Assembly (NCBI RefSeq): GCF_004117875.1
Contig: NZ_RAHW01000006.1
Location: 124,001-188,000, forward strand
Source of the DNA: Geomonas oryzae
GTDB taxonomy: Bacteria > Desulfobacterota > Desulfuromonadia > Geobacterales > Geobacteraceae
Direction: 5' to 3'
Length of the DNA: 64,000 nt
Notes under the pieces: generated by a model
What the model was told of the DNA's origin: nothing
Databases searched by the model: none
Seen by the model: only the letters and a program-made list of their open reading frames with translations
Translations under genes and position numbers: made by a program
Part shown: piece after piece, positions 1 to 7,309 of the stretch
Layout of the letters: each line of letters begins with the position of its first letter
How positions within the stretch are numbered: the first letter of the stretch is position 1

Positions 1-114
1 GTCGTACTCCGCGTCGGTTATTTCCGGCATGTCCTGCTCGTAGTAAAGGCGGTTGTGGCGCTCGATCTCTTTTGCGAGCAGGACGATGCGCTCCCCTGCG
101 GCTTGTGCTTCCAT
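1..114 (-). CDS. ligA: NAD-dependent DNA ligase LigA, N-terminal fragment cut by the window edge
   Basis: The first 38 codons of a minus-strand gene are present, starting with ATG at 114 and running off the left edge without a stop. The translation contains [20 protein letters not shown], which matches the start of domain Ia of bacterial LigA, where the NMN moiety of NAD+ is bound (compare the Y..H.....PEIPDAEYD pattern of the E. coli enzyme). LigA seals nicks in duplex DNA during replication and repair using NAD+. A GAGG lies about nine bases before the start. A TATAAA-like -10 hexamer sits near 152-157 on the minus strand. Only the first 5% of the usual ~670-residue protein is visible, so the adenylation lysine and later domains cannot be checked. 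Confidence 0.85.
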   Translation of the reverse strand, partial: MEAQAAGERIVLLAKEIERHNRLYYEQDMPEITDAEYD

Positions 115-590
115 TTTCTAGGACCTCGATGGCTTTTGTCGTGAACGCTGCTTTATAGCACACCCTTCAAGGTATTAACAGCGGGAGATGGCCTCCTTAT
201 TCGCCATCAAGGATAAGTGTGACGTCTTCGCACTCAAGCCCCGGGTCGTCGCGCGTAAGGCTCGCCGGACGACGCTTAAGCTGAGTGGCATCAGATGTAA
301 CCCCGCTGCGGAGCCTCGGCAAGCATCCCTATTCCCATGCTTCGTTATCCAGGACCGCATTTTGTTAATCTGACGCCTTGAAATAGCAAATGCACCTCTT
401 AGTTTTCTAATACAAGCCTCCATATTAACAAGTGAGACCGGCTCATTAAGGCATGGCGCCCATCTTCGGTCATGACATGCTCGAAGATGGGTACGGAAGT
501 GGCCCGCAGTGGTAAAAATGACACGCAAACTTCGCTTGCCGGGGGCTAAATCAGTAAATGATGGTGTTACTTTGTCTTACTGCACCCATA
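115..590. other. Gene-poor stretch upstream of ligA, with one strong hairpin and no convincing gene
   Basis: About 475 bases lack a credible gene. A minus-strand open frame (175-528) exists but has no ribosome-binding site and a composition rich in Arg, Ser and Leu that is typical of non-coding DNA. The stretch contains one perfect stem-loop (459-491). Base composition is more mixed than in the neighbouring genes, so this could be a decayed or imported multicopy sequence, but I recognise no family. Confidence 0.5.
459..491. repeat. Perfect 10-bp inverted repeat (hairpin)
   Basis: CCCATCTTCG at 459-468 pairs perfectly with CGAAGATGGG at 482-491 around a 13-base loop that itself contains the palindrome GTCATGAC. 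No T-run follows on either strand, so it is not a simple terminator. It lies inside a gene-free stretch. It could be the core of a structured RNA or of a mobile-element remnant; neither can be shown from the sequence alone. Confidence 0.6.
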
Positions 591-790
591 CATTAGCAAA
601 CGCACCCCTGCTTTTTCCTTAAGCAGACCTTACATATAATAAACGCACTCCTGCTTTTCCTTAAAGCAGACCGTACATTAATAAACGCACTCCTGCTTTT
701 GCTTGAAGCAGACCTTACATTAATAAAAGTGCCCCTGCTTTTTCTGAAAGTGACTTTTGCATTAACAGATGCAGGCCCTGCTTTCTTTCC
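591..790. repeat. 42-bp tandem repeat, about 4.7 copies, each unit holding a small hairpin
   Basis: Units start at 591, 633, 676, 718 and 760 and are 42-43 bp long. Each begins CATTA-like followed by AAACGCACTCCTGCTTTT-like sequence. In units 1-3 the core CTGCTT(T) pairs with (A)AAGCAG, making three tandem hairpins with loops of five to seven bases; units 4 and 5 have lost the second arm. The array ends about 115 bp before the Rep helicase gene. There is no unique spacer, so this is not a CRISPR array. Confidence 0.85.
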
Positions 791-905
791 ATGTCATGTG
801 TAGAGGGTTAAGCATGAGGTGGAGGAGGGGGCGCGATACCGCCTTGCATTGCCCCGCGGCATCTGGTAACAATACGGCGGCTTTTTTCGCTTCGCAGAGG
901 AACAC

Positions 906-2942
906 ATGCTCGACCTTTCACGTTTAAATCCCGAACAGCTTGCCGCGGTAAAGCATACCGAAGGGGCACTCCTGGTTCTTGCCGGTGCCGGTTCCGGTAA
1001 GACCGGCGTCATCACGTATCGCATCGCGCACCTTATCCTGAATCTGAAGGTGCCGGCGGACCGCATCCTGGCCGTTACCTTCACCAATAAGGCGGCAAAG
1101 GAGATGAAGGAGCGCGTGGAGCACCTCGTGGGGCGCCGTGATTCGAAGGGGATCGTCCTCTCGACCTTCCACTCCCTCGGAGTGCGCGTGCTCAAGCGGG
1201 ACATCGAACGCTTGGGGTACAAGAAGAACTTCTCCATCTACTCCACCGCCGATCAGGTGGGGCTCGTGCGCCAGATCGTTCGCGAGGTGAACACGGACAG
1301 CAAGAAGTACGATCCGGAGAGCATCATCTGGCGCATCTCGGGCGCCAAGAACAAGTTGATCCCGCCGGACCGCTACGCGCCGAACCCGCTGGACGACGTG
1401 GACATGATGGCCGCCCTGGTCTATCCCCGCTACCAGTCCGCGCTGAAGGCGTTCAACGCCATCGACTTCGACGATATCATCATGCTCACGGCCGAGCTTT
1501 TGCAGCACCATCCGCCGGTGCTGAAGCACTGGCAGGAGCGCTTCAGCTACCTCATGGTGGACGAGTACCAGGACACGAACTCCTCCCAATACCTCCTGGT
1601 GAACCTTCTGGCCGCCGGCAGCGGCAACCTCTGCGTCGTCGGCGACGACGACCAGTCCATCTACGGCTGGCGCGGCGCCGACGTCGGGAACATCCTCGAC
1701 TTCGAGAAGGACTTCAAGGGGTGCCGCACCATAAAGCTCGAGCAGAACTACCGCTCCACCGGCAACATCCTCGATGCCGCCAACAGTGTGATCGGCAACA
1801 ACAAGGTGAGAAAGGCCAAGCGCCTCTGGACCGCCTCTGGGCAGGGTCCGCTCATCGACCTCTGCATCGTGCAGGACGACGAGGAGGAGGCGACCAGCGT
1901 GGTCGAGCGCATCCAGTTGGAGCGCTTCAAGAAGGACGTGCCGTACAGCGACTTCGCCATCCTGTACCGCACCAACGCGCAGAGCCGCGCCTTCGAGGAG
2001 CAGCTCCGTTTCGAGGACATCCCCTACGTCCTCGTCGGGGGCACCCAGTTCTTCGAAAGAAAGGAGGTGAAGGACTCCCTTTCCTATTTGAAGGTGATCG
2101 CGAACCCTCTGGACGAAGTGGCTCTGCTGCGCATCGTCAATTTCCCGCGGCGCGGTATCGGCGACAGCACGGTGATCCGCATCAACCAATGGTCGCTGGA
2201 AAAGGAGATCCCACTCTTCGAGGCGTTCAGCCGCGTCGCGGAGATCGAGGGTATCGCCGACAACATAAAGGAGAAGGTGCACGCCTTCCACCAGACCCTT
2301 CTTGACGCTGCGGCCGCATTCAAGGAGGAGGGGGGACTCGCGGAGCGGGGAAAGTTGCTCTTCGAGAAGCTGAAGATCGAGGAGGAGATCTTCCGTACCA
2401 TCGACGACCAGAAGACCGCGCGGCGGAAGGTCGAGAACGTGGAGCAGATCATCAACTCCATGGCCGCCTACGAGGAGCGGGTGCCGCAGGCGACGCTCGG
2501 GGGCTTCATCGAGAAGGTCTCCCTCATGGACGAGGACCGTTTCTCCGGCAAGGACAAGAAGGACCACGGCAAGGACGCGGTGACCCTCATGTCGCTGCAC
2601 TCAAGCAAGGGGCTCGAGTTCCCCTTCGTGTTCCTGGTCGGGATGGAGGACGAGATCCTGCCGCACAAGAGGGCCATCTACGAGGACGACAGCATCGACG
2701 AGGAGCGCCGCCTGTGTTACGTCGGCATCACGCGGGCGAGGCAGCAGCTCGTGATGACGCGGACGCTGTACCGGAAGCGATACGGAAAGCTCGAGGAGAG
2801 GGTTCCCTCCAGGTTCCTGGAGGAGATCCCCGGAAACGTCTTGAACGTGCAGCAAAGCGGCGTGGCGCGCGAGGTCACGCCTGAAGAGGCGGAAAAGAGT
2901 GCGGAGGATTTTTTCGCGAAGATGAAGGCGATGATGGGGTAG
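906..2942 (+). CDS. rep: Superfamily 1 DNA helicase, Rep/UvrD/PcrA type
   Basis: This 678-residue protein is an ATP-driven 3'-5' DNA helicase/translocase. The SF1A motifs are present in order: Walker A GAGSGKT (residues 27-33), TFTNKAAKEMKERV (motif Ia), VDEYQDTN (motif II), GDDDQSIYGWRGAD (motif III), LEQNYRST (motif IV), LMSLHSSKGLEFPFVFLVG (motif V) and YVGITRARQQL (motif VI). Its length and the STFHSLGVRVLKRD and ENSSKGLEFPFVF-type segments are closer to E. coli Rep (673 residues) than to UvrD (720), but the family boundary is soft, so a UvrD/PcrA-like role in repair is possible. An AGAGGA ribosome-binding site sits eight bases before the ATG. The gene stands alone after the tandem repeat array. 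Confidence 0.92.
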   Translation: MLDLSRLNPEQLAAVKHTEGALLVLAGAGSGKTGVITYRIAHLILNLKVPADRILAVTFTNKAAKEMKERVEHLVGRRDSKGIVLSTFHSLGVRVLKRDIERLGYKKNFSIYSTADQVGLVRQIVREVNTDSKKYDPESIIWRISGAKNKLIPPDRYAPNPLDDVDMMAALVYPRYQSALKAFNAIDFDDIIMLTAELLQHHPPVLKHWQERFSYLMVDEYQDTNSSQYLLVNLLAAGSGNLCVVGDDDQSIYGWRGADVGNILDFEKDFKGCRTIKLEQNYRSTGNILDAANSVIGNNKVRKAKRLWTASGQGPLIDLCIVQDDEEEATSVVERIQLERFKKDVPYSDFAILYRTNAQSRAFEEQLRFEDIPYVLVGGTQFFERKEVKDSLSYLKVIANPLDEVALLRIVNFPRRGIGDSTVIRINQWSLEKEIPLFEAFSRVAEIEGIADNIKEKVHAFHQTLLDAAAAFKEEGGLAERGKLLFEKLKIEEEIFRTIDDQKTARRKVENVEQIINSMAAYEERVPQATLGGFIEKVSLMDEDRFSGKDKKDHGKDAVTLMSLHSSKGLEFPFVFLVGMEDEILPHKRAIYEDDSIDEERRLCYVGITRARQQLVMTRTLYRKRYGKLEERVPSRFLEEIPGNVLNVQQSGVAREVTPEEAEKSAEDFFAKMKAMMG

Positions 2943-2997
2943 GGGGAAAGAGATTCAGCTGAGGTTACCGGCATCCGGGTAAGCAATGGAGTCAAAT

Positions 2998-3110
2998 CCC
3001 CCCTCTCCCCCCTTCGCAAAGGGGGGGACGTGACGCCATGCTCAGTGCTTCGAGACTAATGACGCAGGAGTTTCCCCGGAAGTTCCTGAAGAATCTTCGC
3101 AAAGGGGGGA
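2998..3110. repeat. GC-rich palindromic intergenic repeat (CCCCCCTTCGCAAAGGGGGG type)
   Basis: The core CCCCCCTTCGCAAAGGGGGG forms a C-run/G-run hairpin around TTCGCAAA. A second half-copy (CTTCGCAAAGGGGGGA) appears near 3096-3110, and a near-identical copy lies at about 25506-25541. It is likely a multicopy element of this genome. It lies between the convergent helicase and peroxiredoxin genes and could act as a transcription-end structure. Confidence 0.7.
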
Positions 3111-3144
3111 GTGTAAGGTCACCTGCGACGCCTTTTAGAGAGCC

Positions 3145-3774
3145 CTAGTGTTTGCCGAGGGTTTTTTGGCCGGGTTTCCAGCCGAGCGGGCAGAGCGAGC
3201 CTGTCTGCAGCGCCTCGAGGACGCGCATGGTCTCTTCGATGCTTCTCCCCACGTCGAGGTTGTGCACGACCTGGTACTGGAGCACTCCTTCCGGGTCGAT
3301 GATGTACAGCGCGCGCAGGGCGACGCCATCCTTCTCGTCGAGGCAGCCGTACTTCATGGCGACTTCCTTCTTGATGTCGGAGAGCAGGGGGTAGCGCAGG
3401 TTACCCAGATCGCCCCGCTGGACCCAGGCGAGGTGGGAGTACTTGCTGTCCGTGGAAGCACCCAGCACGACGGTGTTCAGCTGCTCGAAGCCGGCAAGCG
3501 CCTCGTTGAACCCCTTGATCTCAGTCGGGCAGACGAAGGTGAAGTCCATCGGGTAGAAGAAAAGGACGACCCATTTGCCGCGGAACTCGTCGAGGGAGAC
3601 CTGCCGGAACTCCTTGCCCTGCGTGGTGCTGACCCAGGCGTCGAGCTTGAAACCGGGGGCCGGATCACCTACCTTGGCGATCTGCTGGATGTCTTCGGCA
3701 CCCATCGCAGAAGGAGCGGAGGCGAAGAGGGAGAGGGCCAGTGCGGCTAACAACGTAACGGTAGAAAGTTTCAT
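3145..3774 (-). CDS. Exported typical 2-Cys peroxiredoxin (AhpC/Prx1 family)
   Basis: The 209-residue product reduces hydrogen peroxide and organic peroxides. The peroxidatic cysteine C82 is in DFTFVCPTEI, and the resolving cysteine C195 is in SLCPLGWKPGQ near the C-terminus, the typical 2-Cys layout. Unlike most AhpC/Prx1 proteins it begins with a clear signal peptide (MKLSTVTLLAALALSLFAS, likely cut after SAMG), which puts it in the periplasm. The start was set at 3774 because AGGAG lies eight bases upstream; an in-frame start eight codons earlier has no such site. No reductase partner gene is adjacent, so its electron donor is unknown. It converges with the helicase gene. Confidence 0.9.
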   Translation of the reverse strand: MKLSTVTLLAALALSLFASAPSAMGAEDIQQIAKVGDPAPGFKLDAWVSTTQGKEFRQVSLDEFRGKWVVLFFYPMDFTFVCPTEIKGFNEALAGFEQLNTVVLGASTDSKYSHLAWVQRGDLGNLRYPLLSDIKKEVAMKYGCLDEKDGVALRALYIIDPEGVLQYQVVHNLDVGRSIEETMRVLEALQTGSLCPLGWKPGQKTLGKH

Positions 3775-3822
3775 CTGTCGCTCCTGTGACTGACGCAATA
3801 TGCTTTACTGTTTACGTTTTCA

Positions 3823-3851
3823 GGTATAATTCAACGGCGGTATATCATACC
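3823..3851. promoter_or_regulatory. Imperfect inverted repeat in the peroxiredoxin/cyclophilin divergent region
   Basis: GGTATAAT at 3823-3830 and ATATCATACC at 3842-3851 form an inverted repeat with one mismatch over eight positions, lying 49-77 bp upstream of the peroxiredoxin start. Position and symmetry suggest a binding site for a dimeric regulator, perhaps a peroxide sensor, but the sequence does not match the PerR or OxyR consensus well. Confidence 0.3.
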
Positions 3852-3940
3852 CTAGCTCTGTATGAGCAACCAACAAAAACTTTTCACCCAATGCTTAGTA
3901 TGGTATTGGTGTAGCAAATCAAACACAAAGGAGCAACATA

Positions 3941-4456
3941 ATGACTGAAGAAAAAAATCCCGTGGTCATCATGGAGACCTCGATGGGTACCGTTAAGATC
4001 GAGCTCTTCAAAGATAAGGCCCCCATCTCCGTCCGTAACTTCCTCTCCTATGTCAAGGACGCATACTACGACGGCACCATCTTCCACCGTGTCATCAAGA
4101 ATTTCATGGTGCAGGGGGGCGGTCTGGACGAGAACATGCAGCCGAAGAAGACCAAGTTCGCCATCAAGAATGAGGCGACCAACGGCCTTAAGAACGTGCG
4201 CGGCACCCTCGCCATGGCCCGTACCGCGGTCGTCGACTCCGCCACCTCGCAGTTCTTCGTCAACGTGGTGGACAACGCGTTCCTCGACCACGCCGGCAAG
4301 ACTCCGGACCGTTTCGGTTATGCCGTCTTCGGGCAGGTGATCGAAGGGATGGACGTGGTCGACGCGATCCGCGATGTGAAGACCACCACCAAGTCCGGTC
4401 ATCAGGATGTTCCGGTCGATCCGGTCGTGATCAACTCGCTGCGCTTGGCTGAGTAG
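3941..4456 (+). CDS. ppiB: Cyclophilin-type peptidyl-prolyl cis-trans isomerase
   Basis: A 171-residue single-domain cyclophilin that speeds cis-trans isomerisation of proline bonds. Active-site elements are present: [13 protein letters not shown] (catalytic Arg, Phe and Gln), LAMART, and [14 protein letters not shown]. It has no signal peptide, so it is expected in the cytoplasm. The usual tryptophan near the C-terminal loop (which sets cyclosporin sensitivity in eukaryotes) is replaced by Phe ([12 protein letters not shown]), as in many bacterial PpiB proteins. AAAGGAG lies eight bases before the ATG. It is a single-gene unit ended by a stem-loop terminator. Confidence 0.93.
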   Translation: MTEEKNPVVIMETSMGTVKIELFKDKAPISVRNFLSYVKDAYYDGTIFHRVIKNFMVQGGGLDENMQPKKTKFAIKNEATNGLKNVRGTLAMARTAVVDSATSQFFVNVVDNAFLDHAGKTPDRFGYAVFGQVIEGMDVVDAIRDVKTTTKSGHQDVPVDPVVINSLRLAE

Positions 4457-4470
4457 GATAAGAGAGAGAT

Positions 4471-4498
4471 GCCGCCCCGGCAGGGGCGGTGGTTTTTG
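4471..4498 (+). terminator. Rho-independent terminator of the cyclophilin gene
   Basis: CCGCCCC (4472-4478) and GGGGCGG (4483-4489) form a stem around GGCA, followed by TGGTTTTT. A second perfect 11-bp stem-loop (ATGAGCGGCTG / CAGCCGCTCAT, 4499-4530) follows at once and overlaps the stop codon of the convergent lipoprotein gene, so the two may together block read-through from both sides. Confidence 0.85.
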
Positions 4499-4526
4499 AT
4501 GAGCGGCTGGCGGATGCGTCAGCCGC

Positions 4527-5036
4527 TCATTGCGTTTGAAGGGTAAGGCGGGACGTTATGTCGGAGATGGCGGCACCGCCGGCATTGCGGGCCGAGAAGG
4601 CGTCGAGGGTGAAGGATTCCGCTGTCGGGGGTGTCCCGGCTGCCGCGGTGCAGGTAAGGGTGACCAGGGGGCCGACGGTCATGCCGACGGGATTGGCGAT
4701 GTTGACGGCGAGCACGGGCCCGGAGGCGGACGAGGAAGGGGTTATTACGGCGGCGCCGACATAGCTTCCTCCTATGGCCGAAGCCACGACCCCGTCCGTG
4801 ACGGTCCCGTCGGCTTCGGTCGGCACGGAGACCCCGGCGGGTAGGCGCAAGGTGAACTGGGCGGCGTAGAGCACGGCGTCGGCAACCGGCCCCTGCGCGG
4901 TGACGAGGACGTGCACCGTCCCGCTAGCCGGTTCCGGGATGTGCACGTTGCCGTCATTGCCGGGAATTTGATTCGACCCGGAGCCGCCACAGGCTGCGAG
5001 TAACAGGCACATCAGCATCACCGCCGGCAGTTTCAT
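4527..5036 (-). CDS. Secreted lipoprotein with a cohesin-like beta domain
   Basis: The 169-residue protein starts with a lipoprotein signal peptide ending in the lipobox LLAAC, so the mature protein begins at Cys16. After a Gly/Ser/Asn-rich linker, the remaining ~130 residues read as one beta-sandwich: VLYAAQFTLRLPAGVSVP, then a VTDGVVASAIGG segment, a VLAVNIANP strand, and FTLDAFSARNAGG near the end. This resembles the cohesin/carbohydrate-binding fold (alternating strands, a Gly-rich turn, and a late F...A.N..G motif) seen in many delta-proteobacterial lipoproteins. Similarity is by pattern only. A dockerin-bearing protein is encoded at 43233-48377. The gene stands alone and converges with the cyclophilin gene. 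Confidence 0.6.
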   Translation of the reverse strand: MKLPAVMLMCLLLAACGGSGSNQIPGNDGNVHIPEPASGTVHVLVTAQGPVADAVLYAAQFTLRLPAGVSVPTEADGTVTDGVVASAIGGSYVGAAVITPSSSASGPVLAVNIANPVGMTVGPLVTLTCTAAAGTPPTAESFTLDAFSARNAGGAAISDITSRLTLQTQ

Positions 5037-5218
5037 GATTCCTCCCTCAAAGCCTTTTCAGTTCAGCTCTTTGCACTCAAGGAGCTAGGTCACCTTACTG
5101 TTTCGCAACGAAAGAAGATTGTAACGGATGTTTTATTGGTATCAACTAATGTTTAAGCGACAGGGAAGTCGGCAGCAGTACCCCGGTAAAATGTGTTGAA
5201 ATTTGCTGTACTTAATCA

Positions 5219-5247
5219 TTGACAAAGGAAAATGGCACCTATACAAT
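5219..5247 (+). promoter_or_regulatory. Near-consensus sigma-70 promoter of metK
   Basis: TTGACA at 5219-5224 is separated by exactly 17 bp from TACAAT at 5242-5247. The predicted start near 5254 gives a leader of about 46 bases, too short for a SAM riboswitch. This promoter overlaps the upstream in-frame extension of metK and so argues against a start before 5300. Confidence 0.85.
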
Positions 5248-5299
5248 TCGTCAGCTTTGCCTATACCTAGCTGCACACTTTTTCTGGGGGTCTCACCTT

Positions 5300-6469
5300 A
5301 TGGAAATGAAGGACTTCATCTTTACCTCTGAATCTGTCTCTGAAGGGCATCCTGACAAGGTTGCCGACCAGATATCCGACGCCATCCTCGACGCCATCCT
5401 GGCTCAGGACCCCAAGGCGCGTGTTGCGTGTGAGACGCTGGTCACCACCGGTATGGCCGTGATCGCCGGCGAGATCACCACCAACGCCGTCATCGACTAT
5501 CCGAAGATCGCGCGTGAAACGATCCGTGAGATCGGCTACCACGATTCCGCCATGGGCTTCGACTGGGAAACCTGTGCGGTGCTGACCTCTATAGATAAGC
5601 AGTCCCCGGACATCGCCCAGGGCGTCACCGAAGGCGAGGGGATGTTCAAGGAGCAGGGCGCGGGCGACCAGGGGCTCATGTTCGGCTTTGCCTGCAACGA
5701 GACCCCGGAACTGATGCCGATGTCGATCCTGCTTGCCCACAAGCTCGTGGCTAGGCTCGCCGACGTCAGAAAGACCGGCGTGCTCGATTTCCTTCGTCCG
5801 GACTCCAAGTCCCAGGTTTCCATCCAGTACATCGACGACAAGCCGGTGCACGTGGACACCGTCGTCATCTCTTCGCAGCACACCCCCGAGGTGTCCTACG
5901 AGATGATCAAGGAAGGGATCATCGAGGAAGTCGTCAAGAAGATCATCCCGGCCCACCTGATGGATGCGAACACCAAGTTCCTCATCAACCCGACCGGCCG
6001 TTTCGTCATCGGCGGACCGATGGGTGACTGCGGCCTCACCGGCCGCAAGATCATCGTCGACAGCTACGGCGGGCACGGCGCCCACGGCGGCGGCGCTTTC
6101 TCCGGCAAGGACCCCTCCAAGGTGGACCGTTCCGCGGCCTACATGGGGCGTTATGTGGCGAAGAACCTGGTTGCTTCCGGCATCTGCGAGCGTTGCGAAG
6201 TGCAGGTGGCCTACGCCATCGGCGTCGCCGAGCCGGTCTCCGTCATGGTCGACTGCAACGGCACCGGCAAGATTCCGAGCAAGCGCATCTCCGAGATCGT
6301 GCGCGAGGTGTTCGACCTGCGTCCGCGCGCCATCATCGAGCAGCTCGACCTTTTGCGTCCGATCTACAAGAAGACCGCCGCCTACGGCCACTTCGGCCGC
6401 GAGCTTCCCGAGTTCACCTGGGAGCGCACCGACAAGGCCGCGATCATCAGGGAGAAGGCGGGACTCTAA
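5300..6469 (+). CDS. metK: S-adenosylmethionine synthetase
   Basis: A 389-residue MAT enzyme that makes SAM from methionine and ATP. Signature elements are visible: [20 protein letters not shown] at the N-terminus (ATP site), [13 protein letters not shown] in the centre, and [18 protein letters not shown] (P-loop-like binding of the triphosphate). The start at 5300 (MEMKDF) follows a GGGGG run by nine bases and gives the usual family length; an earlier in-frame start would overlap the promoter. It is a single-gene transcript ended by a very strong bidirectional terminator. A SahR-like regulator and ahcY lie 4 kb downstream. No good SahR-type operator was found ahead of metK; one GTTGATA half-site occurs on the opposite strand near 5145. 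Confidence 0.96.
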   Translation: MEMKDFIFTSESVSEGHPDKVADQISDAILDAILAQDPKARVACETLVTTGMAVIAGEITTNAVIDYPKIARETIREIGYHDSAMGFDWETCAVLTSIDKQSPDIAQGVTEGEGMFKEQGAGDQGLMFGFACNETPELMPMSILLAHKLVARLADVRKTGVLDFLRPDSKSQVSIQYIDDKPVHVDTVVISSQHTPEVSYEMIKEGIIEEVVKKIIPAHLMDANTKFLINPTGRFVIGGPMGDCGLTGRKIIVDSYGGHGAHGGGAFSGKDPSKVDRSAAYMGRYVAKNLVASGICERCEVQVAYAIGVAEPVSVMVDCNGTGKIPSKRISEIVREVFDLRPRAIIEQLDLLRPIYKKTAAYGHFGRELPEFTWERTDKAAIIREKAGL

Positions 6470-6475
6470 GAACCG

Positions 6476-6598
6476 GTTCTACGTTCTAAGTTCTACGTTC
6501 TATGTTAAAAACAAAAGGCCTTCCGGATTCCGGAGGGCCTTTTGTTTTAGACGACTCTTTGTTGTTCAACTTAGAACGTAGAACGTAGAACGTAGAAC
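6476..6598. repeat. Inverted pair of heptamer arrays flanking a terminator
   Basis: Four GTTCTAC-type heptamers (6476-6503: GTTCTAC, GTTCTAA, GTTCTAC, GTTCTAT) are mirrored by four GTAGAAC-type heptamers (6571-6598). The arms are near-perfect complements and enclose the metK terminator hairpin. The same heptamer, direct only, recurs after ahcY (12300-12327). Confidence 0.85.
6507..6548. terminator. Long bidirectional terminator between metK and the response-regulator gene
   Basis: AAAACAAAAGGCC at 6507-6519 pairs with GGCCTTTTGTTTT at 6536-6548, and the stem extends through TCCGGA inner arms to about 19 bp. It ends in a T-rich arm on both strands, as expected for a shared terminator of convergent genes. 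Confidence 0.92.
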
Positions 6599-6603
6599 GG
6601 CTG

Positions 6604-7308
6604 TTAGCTTTTCCTGCTGAACCTGTACCCCACGCCGCGCACGGTCTGGAAGAAGACCGGGCGGGAGGGCTCGGGCTCGAAGTACTTCCTGAGCCGCACG
6701 ATGAAATTGTCCAGCGTGCGCGTCTCGGCATCGGTGGCGTAACCCCAGACGCTCTCAAGGATCTCACCGCGCGGAATCGCTTCTCCTTCGCGATGGAAGA
6801 AAAGCGACAGCATGCGCACCTCGAGGTCGGTCAGATCGATCTCCCCCTGCCGCGTCCTCGCCCGGTAGGAGAGCAGAAAAACCTCGTTGTCGCCGAAGCT
6901 GTACCCTTCCTCGACCGGCTCGGGACGGTACCACGCGCTGCGCCGGAGCATGCCGGAAACCCTGAGCAGAAACTCCTTCAGGTTGAACGGCTTGATCAGA
7001 TAGTCGTCGGCCCCGGCGGCAAGCCCCGAGATGCGGTCGCTCTCTGCGGAGCGCGCCGTCAGCATCAGAACCGGGACGCGCGAGTCCAGCACCCGTATCT
7101 TCTGGCAGACCTCGAACCCGCCGATCCCGGGGAGCATGACGTCCAGGATGATCAGGTCGAACTTCTCCACCGTTACCTTCTCAAGGGCCTCCTCGCCGCT
7201 CTCCACGTGGCTCACCAGATACCCTTCCTGTTCCAGGTTGAAGGTGATGCCGCGCGCCAGGTGCATCTCGTCCTCGACTAGCAGTATGTGCGGTTTCTCG
7301 CCGGACAT
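6604..7308 (-). CDS. OmpR/PhoB-family response regulator
   Basis: The 234-residue protein has an N-terminal receiver domain (acidic pair E12/D13, phospho-acceptor D56 in LIILDVMLPG, conserved Thr in MLTAR, Lys in DDYLIKPF) and a C-terminal winged helix (IDLTDLEVRMLSLFFHREGE, then the recognition region DNFIVRLRKYFEP and the wing QTVRGVGYRF). It should bind DNA as a phosphorylation-dependent dimer. It begins one base after the stop codon of the upstream kinase gene, so the two form a translationally coupled pair. Targets are not indicated by the sequence. Confidence 0.93.
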   Translation of the reverse strand: MSGEKPHILLVEDEMHLARGITFNLEQEGYLVSHVESGEEALEKVTVEKFDLIILDVMLPGIGGFEVCQKIRVLDSRVPVLMLTARSAESDRISGLAAGADDYLIKPFNLKEFLLRVSGMLRRSAWYRPEPVEEGYSFGDNEVFLLSYRARTRQGEIDLTDLEVRMLSLFFHREGEAIPRGEILESVWGYATDAETRTLDNFIVRLRKYFEPEPSRPVFFQTVRGVGYRFSRKS

Positions 7309-7309
7309 C

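Noticed and set aside
175-528. 117-codon minus-strand frame in the gene-free region beside ligA
   Set aside because: No ribosome-binding site, no recognisable motif, and it runs across a perfect hairpin; kept only as an unexplained region.
591-790. CRISPR array
   Set aside because: Units are contiguous with no unique spacers, and no cas genes are in the window.
924-2600. 558-codon open frame on the minus strand opposite the helicase gene
   Set aside because: It is antisense to a protein with all SF1 helicase motifs, has Val/Asp/Leu-rich low-complexity composition and no ribosome-binding site; it is a high-GC shadow.
5037-5299. SAM riboswitch ahead of metK
   Set aside because: The consensus promoter leaves a leader of only about 46 bases, and no SAM-box helices were found.
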